From Panorpa germanica (taxonomy: Eukaryota > Arthropoda > Insecta > Mecoptera > Panorpidae): a stretch of DNA of 64,000 nt. The stretch covers positions 4,526,001 to 4,590,000 of the forward strand of contig OY783221.1 of the NCBI GenBank assembly GCA_963678705.1, in the 5' to 3' direction. Of this stretch, positions 63,301 through 64,000 are shown piece by piece; position 1 is the first letter of the stretch; the number at the start of each line of letters is the position of its first letter. The position numbers and the translations under genes were made by a program. Below the pieces are notes generated by a model that had not been told where the DNA came from, searched no databases, and saw only the letters and a program-made list of their open reading frames with translations.

Positions 63301-64000
63301 TTTCTGAACATGTTGTACAATCATCAGAGTTTCTGATAACTCAACCTCTAGATTGCTCTAATTGCTGCTTAACACGGCATGTCAGTCAACACGATCAGTA
63401 TGTTTTTTTTTTTTTTCTTTTTCTATCTTAAATTCTTGCAAATAAGAAAATGTGTTCTATTTATTTTTATATTGCAGTCTTAAGGGATATCGCGGAGAGA
63501 TTTATGACTTTTAGGAATATTCTGTTTATAAGATAATATAGTATATATCTTATAATACGAGGAAATTTTATTTTATAATATACATAAAGTTTACCGATGT
63601 TTATTTTATTAAAATTATAGAAATTAGAACTAAAAATGTGAAAGAATTTTTACAAGTAGGATATTTTTGTCGATGAAATTAGGTCCATTATTCCATTTCA
63701 TTAGTTAGGTCCTGTCCTGGGCCCATAACCTGTTAATTATAGAAATAACACGCAGTTGCATTTATTGAGATGTAGAATAGAAAGATATTAGTTTAATTGT
63801 TTTCTAAAAGGTAAACTACGAGTATTCAACAGAATTCTGACAATAAATCAAGTTTTAGGTATATGTACTGTCTCATATACCATCGCAGTACAACTTTTGC
63901 ATAATTGTGCATACCAGAAATAAGCAAACAATATGGTAACTGATTACATATTGCAAATGCGATGGCTATTGTTTAATGCTCACATAATCTTATGCAAATT

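Larger units (their letters stand above)
47967..63999 (+). other. First intron, distal part, to window end
   Basis: About 16 kb of AT-rich sequence with no convincing constitutive exon on the plus strand. It carries two poly(T)-marked retroposon tails (55782 and 57079), short tandem repeats and a GC-richer patch at 50518-50723. Acceptor-like sites occur (for example ATATTGCAG ending 63477), but the frame continuing from exon 1 stops at once there. Listed frames at 52121-52306, 53092-53376 and 56711-56911 are AT-driven, with hydrophobic Ile/Phe/Leu content expected by chance. Confidence 0.45.

Overview
The window looks like non-coding-rich insect nuclear DNA. It is strongly AT-rich, full of short tandem repeats and decayed transposons, and has no bacterial-style gene packing. 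The insect call rests on a BEL/Pao LTR retrotransposon with a 5-bp target duplication, compact TA-rich introns and spacers, and a GC-richer core promoter followed by a short coding exon with a CAG|GTGAGT donor. I cannot name the order or species.

Layout. Positions 1-32118 are mostly AT-rich spacer or intron. This part holds a 90-bp TA microsatellite, poly(T)-marked retroposon tails on the minus strand, a MITE family with two near-identical 375-bp copies in opposite orientation (14645-15019 and 26031-26405) plus older relatives near 9.9 kb and 11.8 kb, and a very short palindromic repeat family also found near 38.5, 39.8 and 46.1 kb. Several short GC-richer open stretches sit behind good splice acceptors (about 3.5, 4.1, 4.3, 7.1, 13.1 and 23.4 kb). 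I list them as candidate exons with low confidence.

Positions 32124-37183 are a complete, recently inserted BEL/Pao element on the minus strand. It has two 459-bp LTRs that are identical by eye, GATAG duplications, a tRNA-Tyr-like primer site, and a leader holding about 17 copies of a 61-bp minisatellite. Its single 872-codon ORF joins a Gag-like N-terminus to an RNase H remnant and a damaged integrase. Protease and reverse transcriptase are absent, so it should be unable to copy itself.

Positions 40500-41854 hold the only gene start I trust. A GC-richer promoter with a TATAAA box is followed by a long leader and a first coding exon of exactly 41 codons. The Ser/Pro-rich N-terminus would suit a transcription regulator; a SoxC-type HMG factor is my best but weak guess. 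Everything downstream to the window end (over 22 kb) behaves like its first intron. One possible alternative last exon at 47901-47966 is in frame with exon 1.

No tRNA, rRNA, CRISPR array or multi-gene system was found. The most unusual items are the deleted but still open BEL/Pao polyprotein with its minisatellite leader, the MITE pair, and the nested palindrome family.
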